Below are positions 50,991-61,341 of a stretch of 64,000 nt of DNA, one piece after another; the first letter of the stretch is position 1; every line of letters begins with the position of its first letter. The stretch is from Berberis thunbergii. Taxonomy: Eukaryota; Streptophyta; Magnoliopsida; Ranunculales; Berberidaceae. The stretch spans positions 62,001 to 126,000 of the forward strand of contig QNQO01000221.1 of assembly GCA_003290165.1 (NCBI GenBank), written 5' to 3'. The position numbers and the translations under genes were made by a program. The notes under the pieces were generated by a model. It was not told where the DNA came from, did not search any database, and worked only from the letters and a program-made list of their open reading frames with translations.

Positions 50991-52690
50991 AGCATGGATA
51001 GTTTTAAGCATTAGTGTTTATTTTCTCCATACCATTTTTTACCTTACCTTATACTCTTCCCTAGATTCTAAATGATTTAGAAGGAGGAATGTGTATATGT
51101 TTCTCAGAATGTACATCATTTGGATTTTTTTTATAGAGCCATTTCATTCAACTTCCTCTACTGTATGGTAGAATCTTCATATACATTAAGACTTACAGGG
51201 ATTGACGTAAGTGTTTGGTTTGGCAGTACCACTTCACAAAGGTGAATTCACTGACCCATTATCACAAAGATAAAGTGAAAATCGAACGGCAGTTCCGTCT
51301 GATCTTATTAGATGAATCAGAAGCTGAATACTTTTTCCTGAAAAAGCTACCTATGTTCCGCAGCTAAATTAGTAGATAATTATATGAAACGTATTGGTAT
51401 TTAATTATTTGAACAGACTCATTCAATTAGTAGAGAAACAAGTTTTTCTAAATTTACATACAAGTCATAAGAGTTTACATTTCTGTAACTATTTATTACA
51501 ATAGCTTTTACAATAGGATAGGTTTTACAGTTTGATTTCCAAAAGGAAGGTTTTTTTTTCAGTACATTGAGGTGATTCAAGGGGGAAGCATGGTAATCAG
51601 TTGGGAACATAGACTAGGTGCACCAACATCTATGCTCTCTCTTGTTTTAAGCACTTAACAGCAACATACATTTAAACTGAATAAGCAATTAAAAAAATAT
51701 ATTTAATGAATTAGTGAAAAAAAAAAAATTCAATCTTCTATCACTTTTTTTAACAATATTCTATGAATCTCTTATCATGTCAGTACAATGTGACCTAAAA
51801 ACAAAGATTCTTGTAAATGATTTTTTTTTAGAAAAAAATGCATGTGAGAAATGATGAATAATACTAGGAGACAAAACCTTTGAGACACAGAAAAACAATA
51901 TAGAGGACAACGAAAAGGCACATTTTTCTTTAGCACGCTACAAGCAAGCAGCCGCCTTACAAATGTACATGTTTATGATACCAAGGTCTCAGATCATAGG
52001 TGCTTGGCCCATGCCATATTTTTTATGCCTCCGGATAGGAATGATCAAGATACACAATGCCACAATCCTAAACTTCATATGCAAATTTCAATTAGTGGGC
52101 TTATTTGATTCAGCTAGTATTGAATAGGTGACAATAAATGGTATGTATATTGTCAAACACAAGAAGTTTCATGAAGAAAATTATAATGTGCATCACTCAT
52201 TTATACAAAAACTTTCAGAATAATCGTTTGTTCAAAGAAATTGTATTCTTTCAACCTTATGCAATTTATATGTCATGATTTAAAGATGAACGGCTTTCTG
52301 AAAAACAAAAAAATCTCTATGAACTTAACATTTTATGTCAAAATATTGTAAGAACTGCCTACTAGTGAAAAGGTTGTTGAGCCTTTGATATAGGCAGAGC
52401 ACCTCCGCATAAGCTTTGAATCCTGATTAGTTCAAGTATATAGGTTAAGAATAGTCTATAAATGGATAACAGTCAATACTGACACCGAACGTCATTATTA
52501 TGAAGTAACCAATCCAAACTCAGATCATAAACTCAGTTAATGGATTTCTTACAACAATCACCAAAGGAACTTAGTACAAATGTACTCAATATAATTCATA
52601 ATAAATTTCAATCATCAAACGAACTCGGTACAAGTGTATTCATTGCATGTCAATACCCAAACTTAAACTTAAAACTTAAATACTGACACC
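50991..52690. repeat. Spacer of array unit 7
   Basis: No intact gene. It is the third copy of the block found at 38880-40560 and, with inserted elements, at 17150-25480. It contains decayed modules R (near 52008-52080) and Q (near 52360-52420) on the minus strand. A repeat of ATACTGACACCGA(A/G)CGTCATTATTATGAAG occurs at about 52476 and 52681. Confidence 0.5.
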
Positions 52691-53315
52691 GAGCGTCATT
52701 ATTATGAAGGCAACCCTAGTGATCAACACTCGTCATTCAACCAAGTAAAGGAACAAGGAAATCCATAGTAAACTACTCTCGCTTCTCTTCTCCCTACGTA
52801 GAATTCCAACTTCTTCCTCTTTCCCTCTATTTCTCCCAAGTAAAAGTGCAATTCACATTATTTTAATTATAACCAACTCTTGAATAAAATAAAAGATCCT
52901 TCCATACAACCTTATGTGTTTTTCTCTCCCTTTCTCCTATGTGGAAAACAACTGGTAATACTATAATCTTAAGTCATTCTTGAAATATCAGTTAAAAATC
53001 ATCTATTATTTATTTTCAGTTCTTTGCAATCATTATCACAATTACCACGACAGGCTATAATTCTGTGAAATACTAAGACAATCAAAAGAATGAACTTTAA
53101 CTGCGTTAACGGAGTACCTCATAGTGACAGACTCCTTGAAGACACCAACTTCCGTGTTTAGGATCTCTCGCGTATTCCTATTCAAATAGAGTACACATCA
53201 GGGGCTTCTTAAGTGACCCGAGCATACATAAAACATACATCAGAACATAGTAAAATACACAAAACACATTTACTTATACCAGCATTATAGTCAGTGTCAG
53301 TGAAAAGTACAGAAC
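52691..53315 (+). promoter_or_regulatory. Promoter block of small-gene copy 8
   Basis: Standard block, close to that of copy 5 and the orphan promoter. The conserved element is TTAACGGAGTACCTCATAG (from 53106), with ACTCCTTGAAGA after it. The TATA position is degraded to TATTCAAATAG. It ends CTTATACCAGCATTATAGTCAGTG. Confidence 0.5.
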
Positions 53316-53640
53316 ATGGAAGCTGCAGCTGCAGGGGTACTACTTCAATGTGTACAGGAGGGATGCTTATCTTTCTTAGACAAGGGGAAAGAACAAAGAC
53401 CCTATCATTGCAATTGCAGTTGTGCCCTGCATCAATTGAAACAGGGTTGTTCAAACAATCGTACTTAGAGAAGGAGGATATCATTCCCAACTAATCAAAC
53501 ATGGAGTAAGTGCTCCTTGTCCATTGCAGCAACCAATTACTCCTCCCAATCTTCTACACCACAGATAGTATCTGGAGGAGGGGAAACAAAAAAAACAGAG
53601 ACTCTTATACTACTGAACAGTGATATTTATTGGAGACTTC
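53316..53640 (+). pseudogene. Small Cys/Ser-rich protein copy 8, nonsense mutation
   Basis: The ATG is in place and the frame runs MEAAAAGVLLQCV, GCLSFLDKGKEQRPYHCNC, SCALHQLKQGCSNN, then stops at a TAG at 53466-53468 where others have SQR. The invariant Arg of YHRNC is Cys here. After the stop the frame continues recognisably (RRRISFPTNQTWSKCSLSIA). It could in principle give a 50-residue N-terminal peptide, but the lost TATA box argues against expression. Confidence 0.65.
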
Positions 53641-53874
53641 ATTGGACTAGCAAAGATGAGTGAAAGCATTTGTAGATATTTGCTCCACCATACCATTATT
53701 TTTCTATGTTAACATATACACTTCCCCAGATTCAAAATGGTCAATAGGGAAAACTGTATAAAAATATTTTCCATCATATACATCAATAGAATCTTTGCAG
53801 GCGGATTTAGTCGAATTCTCCTAGTGTGCACAGAATGTGTCATGTGCATTACGCAAGTGCAAGGATTGACACAA
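53641..53874 (+). repeat. 3' block of array unit 8
   Basis: Conserved 3' block as after copy 5 (ATGGTCAATAGGGAAAACTG, ACATCAATAGAATCTTTGCA, GTGCATTACGCAAGTGCAA). It is interrupted by the MITE. Confidence 0.5.
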
Positions 53875-53877
53875 TCA

Positions 53878-54196
53878 GAGTGTGTTTGGTTGCATGGAAT
53901 CCTATGCCATGAGAATTCATGAGGGGACCCCTACATTTTAGGCTAAATTGATATATCACTCCACATCCACCATTTGATTTTGTGATCAATGGTGGGAATG
54001 AAAGTCCCATGAACATGGGAATCCCACTCCTTGGTTCCCCAAGGCATGTGATTCTCATGTTCATAAGATTTTCCATTCCCACCATTGATAACAAAATCAA
54101 ATAGTGCATTTAGAGTTATACCTCAAATTAGCCTAAAATATAGGGGTCCCTTCATGGATTCCCATGACATAGGATTTCATGCAACCAAACACACCC
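53878..54196. mobile_element. Foldback MITE (PIF/Harbinger-like candidate)
   Basis: 319 bases with 19-base terminal inverted repeats GxGTGTGTTTGGTTGCATG that differ at the second base only. The inverted pairing extends far inward (GGGGACCCCTACATTTTAGGC against its complement near the other end), so the whole element can fold into a hairpin. The flanks are TCA on both sides (53875-53877 and 54197-54199), a 3-base duplication of the PIF/Harbinger type, although that group usually uses TAA or TTA. The unit after copy 5 (near 41712) shows the empty site. There is no coding capacity. Confidence 0.75.
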
Positions 54197-54199
54197 TCA

Positions 54200-56495
54200 G
54201 TTGATTCAAACAAACCACCTCACCAGGGCTGAAATCATCAACTCGTCGTCATTATCGTCATGAAGGAAGGACTAAAACTCAAATGTAAGTTCAATCTAAT
54301 GATCTAAGTTGGGTTGCAACTCTGACTCAGTTCTATCATGACCAAGGTGTTTAAAATTAGAAGCAAACAAGATAAAAACACCTTGTAAATTTTAAATGCC
54401 GAAACAGGTGCATATTAAATTTTATTCGAAGAATACTTAATTTGTTAGGAAACCAAGTTTATCAGCTTATATGTATCAAACACCTAGTGTACTAATGCTT
54501 TCTTTTTAACAATCGTGCCCATTTGCATTACATTACAGATCGGCATTGAAATGTTATCAATGTTTCAACCCCCCTCCCCATTCCACTAGAAAATCTAATT
54601 GAGTAAAACATAGAGATTACAATAGATACATAATGTTTCATTCCTTACAAAAAAGCTTTGATCTGACATCATCAAAGGAGGTTTTTTACAACCTCAAGAT
54701 ACACATAAATACTTCGAGAATTTCATCATTCTTTCAAGATCACGCCACGTCACCCTGGTTACAAAACATAGTTGCAAGGACCTGGTTTCCTAGTGTTTTC
54801 GAATTCAAATATACAGAAGTTTTGTTTGTGTGTTCCTAAAAATATTTGCCAATTTCAAATAAACTGCAACTTTAAGCTATTTAAATAAGCACATTGAGAG
54901 CAAATGATGAACATATCTATGCAAGGAAATAAAAATAAATAAATAAATAACTCTTAGAATTTAACAATTTTTATTTAAATATTGTGAAAACTGCTTTCAC
55001 ATGCACTGTTTGCAGGGCATTTGATATAGAGTACCTTTATGGACCGTTTGGGACCTGATGCAATAATTCAACTATAAAACTGAGGATAAGAAATAGAAAA
55101 TTGCAAAAAAAAAAAAAAATACTTGCATCACTAAAAGAAGTAACAGATACAAATACAATCTCCCTTATTGCTGACTATTTATAATTATCTTTAGCTGAAT
55201 TCAATTTCAAGAAAAAGAGCTTTGCACAAGAGTTTATTCTGGTATGTTCTTGAACTCCACGATCTACAAATAACTTACGCCATATTGATCATATAGAACC
55301 TCAATAATTTAATAACTTAATAATCTCAATTAAATAATATTTTTGGCCGGTATTGAATTGGGGATAACATGCTAGATTTATAATTCGCTACATTTATATA
55401 GGTCCCACTAATATACAAATTAATAATTTATCAATTAGGTCATTGTTGTATGGATGATGTGTTGTATTAAAATGACTTTTGTTTAATTAAGACTTTTTGC
55501 TTGTTTAAATGTTCATAAAATTGAATAATATAGTACATTGAACAATCAACTTTGTTGAAAAAATAAGTAGATTCACGAATTTTACTTAAACAAATACATA
55601 GAATTGTTAGTTCATAAAACGTGAAAGTAAACGCAATGTACAATATTTAAGAAAATAAAGAATACCTTGATTAATTAAAAGTTATTAATAATAACATTCA
55701 TTTATCGATTATTTAATATTTGCTAAATTAATAGATTTATCTTGGTCCCAAGGCTATTAATTTATAGAGGTTTAACTCTAGTCTCCATGGACATGTCCAA
55801 CCAATGGGAGGAAATTAGTTGAAATAATAACAATTTATGGATTGCAGTAGTCAACCCTTTGGCTTCCTAATCAGAGAGCTCAGCCATGTACTCGATACAA
55901 AGTTAATATTTTTTCAACTTTGTCTCACTAACGCTTGTGTTTTACTTTGTTTCAATACTGGGCCCAAATTTAGTAGGATGTCAAAAGTAGAATTTGAAAT
56001 TAATTTTCACATTGTTGTTTCAACTTTTTAAAGCCTAGTATAAGATATAATCTGACCCACCTCTCTTAAGCTTACCTCTTAAAATCACGTGCAGCTGCTG
56101 GGGATGGGGTGGGGAAGTCACCGTCCAAGTCTCAAAATTTACAAACTTAGTACAATATATATTTTAGTAAGAAGGAAACGGTGTTTTTTTTAATTTATCT
56201 TTTCTACTTTTAAAAGAACTTAAGGCACTTCAATAGAACTTTCCAAGTGAGATTATTTTCAGAGAAAATCTAACAAGTTATGCTTCGGATACCTAACATC
56301 TTAAAATATGTTAAATGCAAGACTTGGCCACCTCAAGAAATCATATGATCCTCATCATCCAATTAACAAGGGCCCATTTAGTACTAGTGGTCCGTCTCAT
56401 AGCAAGAAAATACTATAAAAAGTACATAAGGTCATTTCTAACATAATACAACAGCCAAATAAATACCATCTTACTTGAAGCATAACAGACACATA
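54200..56495. repeat. Long spacer of array unit 8
   Basis: No intact gene. The stretch to 55860 aligns with 45181-46500 and 26230-27660, including a decayed module Q (about 54995-55055). Two parts are not shared: about 54664-54799 (interrupting TTTGATCT...AATTCAAATAT of other units) and about 55868-56330. I see no terminal repeats or recognisable protein in either. Confidence 0.45.
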
Positions 56496-56539
56496 TATAG
56501 GGTGGGGCCCTACCAACCCCGGCTTGCTTTGAAAAAAAA
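56496..56539 (+). mobile_element. Micro-insertion: 44-bp LINE tail
   Basis: GGTGGGGCCC and GGCTTGCTTTGAAAAAAAAA resemble the 3' end of the LINE at 61342-62230 (CACGCTTGCTTTTCAAAAAT). It is flanked by a 9-base duplication AGACACATA (56487-56495 and 56540-56548). Paralogous units at 28660 and 60340 lack it. This is an extremely 5'-truncated LINE insertion. Confidence 0.55.
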
Positions 56540-56548
56540 AGACACATA

Positions 56549-57135
56549 GGGTTTATTCCAGAATGACTACAACTAACGTCATAAGAGATGTTGATCTACA
56601 TGAAACCCTAGTGATCCGCACTTCGAATATATACTCTGCATGGCACAATGAAATCCATAGGAAACAACTCTCATTTCTCTTCTTCCTATGTAGAATTCCA
56701 ACTTCTTGTTTCCCTCTATTTCCCCTAAGTAGTTGCAGTACAACTCCTACTATTTTAATCATAAACCACTCTCGAACGAAATAAAAGATCCTGCAGTACT
56801 CTCTCATGTTTTGTGCTTATCCCTTTCTCCCGAGTACCATTTTAACTAGATACTATAAATATATGTCACTCTTGGAAAAAAAGAGTTAAAAAGTTTTATA
56901 TTATTTTATTTTTAGTTATCTGCAATGTCCATGGGAGGTTGTGAATCCTAAAAAATCAAGATAATGAACTTTAACTACATGTTAATGGAGTACTCCATGG
57001 GGACACGCTCCTTGAAGATACATACAACTTCCCTCTCTACGATCACTCACACCTTCCTTGAACATACATAACAACAAACAAAAACGCATTTGCTAATACC
57101 TGCATTATAGTGTGTTCGAGTGAAAACAAGAAAGA
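56549..57135 (+). promoter_or_regulatory. Promoter block of small-gene copy 9
   Basis: Standard block (TTCCAACTTCTTGTTTCCC, AATAAAAGATCCTGCAGTAC, ATCTGCAATGTCCATGGGAGG). The conserved element is TTAATGGAGTACTCCATGG (from 56982). The stretch that should hold the TATA box is deleted: CACACCTTCCTTGAACATAC joins the block directly to leader sequence. It ends CCTGCATTATAGTGTG. Confidence 0.5.
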
Positions 57136-57471
57136 ATGGAAGTTGCAGTGGCTGGGGTAATACTTCAATGTATTCATGAAGGATGCTCATATTCATTTGA
57201 CATGGGGAAATAATGAAGACCGTACCATCGTAACTGCAATTGTGCCCTGCATCAAGCGAAAAAGGGATGTTCAAACTATTCTCAGAGAAGGAAATTATCA
57301 TTCCCAACTAAGCAAACATAGAGGAAATGCGTCTTGTCCATGACATCCACCAATTACTCCTCCCAACCTTCTTCAGCTGCAATAGTGTCTCCAAGAGGAG
57401 AAACAACACAATTAAGATTGGCTTATACTACCGAAGAACGATACTCAAGGGAAACTTCATTGGACTAGCAA
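57136..57471 (+). pseudogene. Small Cys/Ser-rich protein copy 9, multiple stops
   Basis: Starts MEVAVAGVILQCIHEGC and runs to FDMGK, where TAA TGA replace the codons of the conserved ERR motif (57211-57216). Further on a TAG replaces the Trp of TKQTW. YHRNCNCALHQ is otherwise intact, with a 6-base loss near CSNYSQ. The TATA region is also deleted. It is a clear pseudogene. Confidence 0.75.
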
Positions 57472-57570
57472 AGAATGCTTGAAGGCAATTGTACATTTTA
57501 TAGTTGTTAGTCCATAATTATTTTTTCTTTTTCCCGATTCGTTCATACGCATCCTCAGATTTCAAGGGGT

Positions 57571-59058
57571 CTAGAGATCGCGTGTTCCATCGCAGAGTTA
57601 GTGCCACAGAAGTGAGAAAAACTTTAAAAAGAATGAAGACAGGGAAGGCCGTTGGACCGGATGATATACCAATTGAAGAATGGAAATGTTTGGGAGAAGT
57701 TGGGATTCAATGGCTAACTAAGCTCTTTAATACGATTCTAGAAACTAGAAAAATGTCAGATTCATGGAGGCATAGCATTGTGGTACCAATTTATAAGAAC
57801 AAAGGGGATATCCAGAATTGCTCGAACTATAGAGGGATAAAGCTTATGAGTCATACGATGAAACTTTGGGAGAGAGTTATAAAACAAAGACTTAAGAGTT
57901 TAACCACGATTTTGGAGAATCAATTTGGATTTATGCCAGGTAGGTCTACTACGGAGGCCATCTTCCTGCTTAGGCAAACTGTAGAAAAATATCGAGAGGC
58001 ACGTAAGAGTTTGCATATGGTTTTTATTGATCTGGAGAAAGCATATGATAAGGTCCCCAGGGAGTTAATTTGGTGGGTGCTTGAAAGGAAGAAAGTGTCT
58101 CAATGTTATGTCGATATCATTAAGGATATGTATGAAGGGGTTGTAACAAGTGTTCGCTCAGTAGGTGGGATGTCTAGTGAATTTCTAGTGACAGTAGGAC
58201 TACATCAAGGGTCGGCGTTAAGTCCATATCTCTTTGCTTTGGTCATGGATGAGTTGACGAGACATCTGCAAGATGTACCTTGGTGCATGTTATTTGCAGA
58301 TGATATTGTCTTGATGGATGAGACTAGTGCAGGTTTAGGTCAGAAACTAGTTAAGTGGTAGGAGGCTTTAGAGAGTAAAGGTTTTAGAATTAGCCGTTCG
58401 AAGACAGAGTATCTAGTGTGCAACTTTGGGTGTGAACCAAGAGGGAGAAGTAATGCAATTGAGATCGAAGGTGTCGAGGTCCCGGAGTGTGAGGCTTTTC
58501 GATACCTAGGGTCTATAATTCAAAATAATGGGGCTATTGGAGCAGATGTAGACCACAAGATTAAAGCTGGTTGGTTTGTGCGATAGAAGGATGTCTGCAA
58601 GGCTAAAAGGGAAATGCTATAAGACCATTGTTCGACCAGCCATGTTATACGGTTCAGAATGTTGGGCTACTACGGGACAACATACGCATAGGATGGCAGT
58701 AGCAGAAATGTGTATGTTAAGGTGGATGTGTGGTAAAACTCGTAAGGATAAAATTAGAAATGAAAGAATTAGGAGATACTTAGGTGTAGCGTCCATAGAG
58801 GAAAAAATTAGAGAAAGACGTTTAACTTGGTTTGGTCATGTGCGGAGGAGACCAAGCACGGCGTCAATTAGAAAATGTTTAGATTGGCAAGTTAATGGAG
58901 GGTGTAGACGGAGGGGACGACCGTTGAAAACTTGGATGAAGACGGTGAATGACGATATCATTGAGCTTGGATTAGGTGAGGAAATGTGGGAAGATCACAT
59001 TGCTTGGAGAACCAAAATTCATGTAGCCGACCCCGAAAATCTCGGGAATGGGCTTTGA
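57571..59058 (+). pseudogene. RTE-type reverse transcriptase, interrupted
   Basis: The frame from before 57571 to 58361 has GKAVGPDDIPIEEWK, WRHSIVVPIYKNKGD, NYRGIKLMSHTMKLWER, QFGFMPGRSTTEAIF, VFIDLEKAYDKVPRELIWW, GLHQGSALSPYLFALV and MLFADDIVLMD. All reverse transcriptase blocks are present, including FADD. A TAG at 58359-58361 interrupts, the same frame continues (ESKGFRISRSKTEYL), then a shift near 58570 leads to the C-terminal region 58576-59058 (YGSECWATTGQH, RMLRWMCGKTRKDKIRN-type, TWFGHVRRRP, HVADPENLG). The endonuclease is missing. Two lesions, so inactive. Confidence 0.85.
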
Positions 59059-59073
59059 TGATGATGATGATGA
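57571..59073 (+). mobile_element. 5'-truncated RTE-type LINE
   Basis: The insertion lies in the 3' block of unit 9 between TTCAAGGGGTCTAGAG and TATATCAATAGAATG. It ends in a short (TGA)n microsatellite (59056-59073), the usual end of plant RTE elements instead of poly(A). It carries the reverse transcriptase and C-terminal region only. About 25-30 bases of the unit are missing at the site, and no target duplication is clear. Confidence 0.8.
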
Positions 59074-60380
59074 TGTATATCAATAGAATGTTTTCATGGC
59101 TATTAAAGTCTAATTTGTTTAGTGAGCATAAAATTTTTCATTTGCATTATGCATATCTACAGGAAATAAAACGATCACTTTATTCAAACGAAATGCTATA
59201 CAAAGTGCTCAGGACAAACATCGCCTATGAAAAGAAAAACTCTCCCAGAATTCAACATTTTATATAGATACATAGTGAGATTACCTTCACATGGATAGTT
59301 TCGTGGGCAATCCCTTCACATGCATAAGTTGTTGGGCAATGATATAGGTGGAGCTCCTTTAAAACCTGATGAAATTAGTTCAACTAGAAATGTAAGAAAG
59401 AAAAAATGTATATAAAATAAAACGAAAAGATGCACATTTTTTTCTTTACATCACTAACTAAGAAGTGAAAATTTAAAACTCCAATCATCATCTCAATTGA
59501 TAATGAGTTCTTATAATTATCCTCGAACGAATTCAATCAGAATGAAGTTCATGAAACAAACTTATTATTGTTGAATATCATACCCACATTGCAGTAGTCA
59601 ATTGGTAAAACTAACTCCTATCTCCCATTCTGTTTGAGTGAGAAACTAAGTAGTCAGAAAGACAAGGCCTTGGTAAGTACACCTAAATATATCTTATCTT
59701 CAACTTACGTTGTTGTGGTTACTTGGTCAAGAACTGCAATCCCATGCTTGCTCTTTCGAGTGCTTCATTGGTTCATCTTGAAGGCTTCAGCAATCAAAGT
59801 TTGGAGCACCATGCTCGACCAGTTGAGAATTGCACATTGAGCATAAAATAGCTTTCATACATATTTCTGATGTAGTCGTTTTTATATAATAATTGCATAT
59901 TCGACTGACTTTTTAAATTTTATGTATGATTTAAATCTAATGAGATTCAATATAATTTAAGTTCAGTAGATTATAACTACACAGCCAAGATTGAACATGT
60001 GCCCTGAGGACATGAGGTAAAATTCCATAGTTGGTACCAAAACCATAAAGAATTTACAAGTACACGGCATAAATCTGTATGAAGTTGCTGTGAGTGGTTG
60101 GAGTTTTTACCAAATACAGCCACACTTGGAAGAAGTTTAATTGCTTTATAGCCTTGAAAAACATTAATTGCAACAATCACATGATGAAACCCCAAGGCCC
60201 TTAGTATACATCGACAAAAGGCCCATGATACAAATGGTCTATTGTACACCTGCCAAAGAGCAAAGCAAACGCATAGGGCCAAATCCTTAATAGCTAAGAT
60301 AAATGTCTTAACTTTTAACTTTTAAAAGTTAAAGCATGGCATAAACATATAGCCAATTCCATATAACCTCCAGTTAACAT
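59074..60380. repeat. Spacer of array unit 9 with decayed minus-strand modules
   Basis: No intact gene. It aligns with 27690-28685. A decayed module Q is at about 59283-59370. Modules P (about 59735-59838 and 59977-60282, including FQGYKAIKLLPSVAVFGKN) are frameshifted or split. Confidence 0.45.
59735..60282 (-). other. Exon-like modules P1/P2, second decayed copy
   Basis: 60282-59977 is a 101-residue minus-strand ORF containing FHHVIVAINVFQGYKAIKLL and PSVAVFGKNSNH, nearly identical in its second half to 28371-28610. 59838-59735 matches the ILNWSSMVLQTL piece. The two copies differ in their first halves by frameshifts, so at least one is decayed. Confidence 0.3.
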
Positions 60381-60995
60381 ATTAAAAAATAGTTGATCTA
60401 TAGGCAACCCTAGTAATCCTCACTTCTTATTCAAAGTAGAGAAAAGTTGACTCCACATGGCACAACGAAATCTATAGTTAACAACTCTCGCTTCTCTTGT
60501 TCCCATGCAGATTTGCAACTTCTTCCTCTTTCCTTCTCTCCTAAGTGACAGTACAATCCCTGTTATATTTAATCAAAAACCACTCTTGAATAAAATAAAA
60601 AGATCCTCCGCTACTTTCTTATGTTTTGTTTGTATCCCTTTTTCCTAAGTAGTATCTGAAATGGTAATACTATAATCTTAAGTCACTCTTGGAAAAACAG
60701 TAAAGAAGTTCTCTATCATTTTTGTTTCAGTCTTTAGCATAATGTCCATGAGAGGAGGCTTTGAATAAAACAAGATAATGAACTTTAACTTCATGTTAAC
60801 GGAGTACCCCAAAGTGACACCCTCCTTGAGGATATCTACTTCTGCACTCACACCTTCCTATGTAAGTGGAACACACATCAGAAGGGATTCATAAGAACTC
60901 CTAACACACACAGAACATATATAGCAAAAAAAGTAACATACACATGCATTTGCTTATACCTGCATTATAGTAAGTGTAGTTGAAAAGTAGAAAGA
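60381..60995 (+). promoter_or_regulatory. Promoter block of small-gene copy 10
   Basis: Standard block, nearly the same as that of copy 3. The conserved element is TTAACGGAGTACCCCAAAG (from 60796). The TATA position is degraded (TATGTAAG). It ends CTTATACCTGCATTATAGTAAGTG. Confidence 0.5.
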
Positions 60996-61330
60996 ATGGA
61001 AGCTGCAGCTGGTGGGAACTACTTCAATGCATTCAGGAAGGATGCATATCTTCATTTGACCTGGGGAAAGAACGAAGACCTTACCATCGCAATTGCAGCT
61101 GTGCCCTTCGTCAATTGAAAAAGGGTTGTCCAAATAATTGTTCTCAGAGAAGGAAGATATCATTCCCGACTAAGCAAACATGGAGTAACTGTTCCTTGTC
61201 CACTGCAGCAACCAGTTACTCCTCCCAATCTTCGTTACCTGCAATAGTGTCTGAAGGAGGAGAAACAACACAATTTAGATTGTCTTGTACTACCGAAAAG
61301 CAATATACGTTGAAGGTATTTTGCTAGAAG
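60996..61330 (+). pseudogene. Small Cys/Ser-rich protein copy 10, early frameshift
   Basis: The ATG at 60996 is followed by five normal codons (MEAAA), then four bases are missing (GCTGGTGGGAACTACTTC), so the natural start runs out of frame. From LQCIQEGCISSFDLGKERR onward the proper frame is intact through YHRNCSCALRQ, CPNNCSQRRK and TKQTWSNCSLS to a TAG at 61325-61327. It has no in-frame ATG: the open frame reaches back only to a TTG at 60980. Apart from the start it is one of the better-preserved copies. The coding end is followed closely by a LINE insertion. Confidence 0.65.
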
Positions 61331-61334
61331 CAAT

Positions 61335-61341
61335 AGTACAT
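61335..61341. repeat. Target-site duplication, left (7 bp)
   Basis: AGTACAT here and at 62231-62237 flank the LINE fragment. The undisturbed sequence is seen after copy 3 (AAGCAATTGTACATATTTGC, 35812). Confidence 0.6.

Noticed and set aside
53209..53490. Minus-strand ORFs antisense to the small genes (also at 14795, 38531, 47250, 50477, 57047 and 60954) with similar MISSFSEN starts
   Set aside because: They are the complement of the conserved small-gene sequence. They recur because that sequence recurs, and they stay open even where the sense gene is dead.
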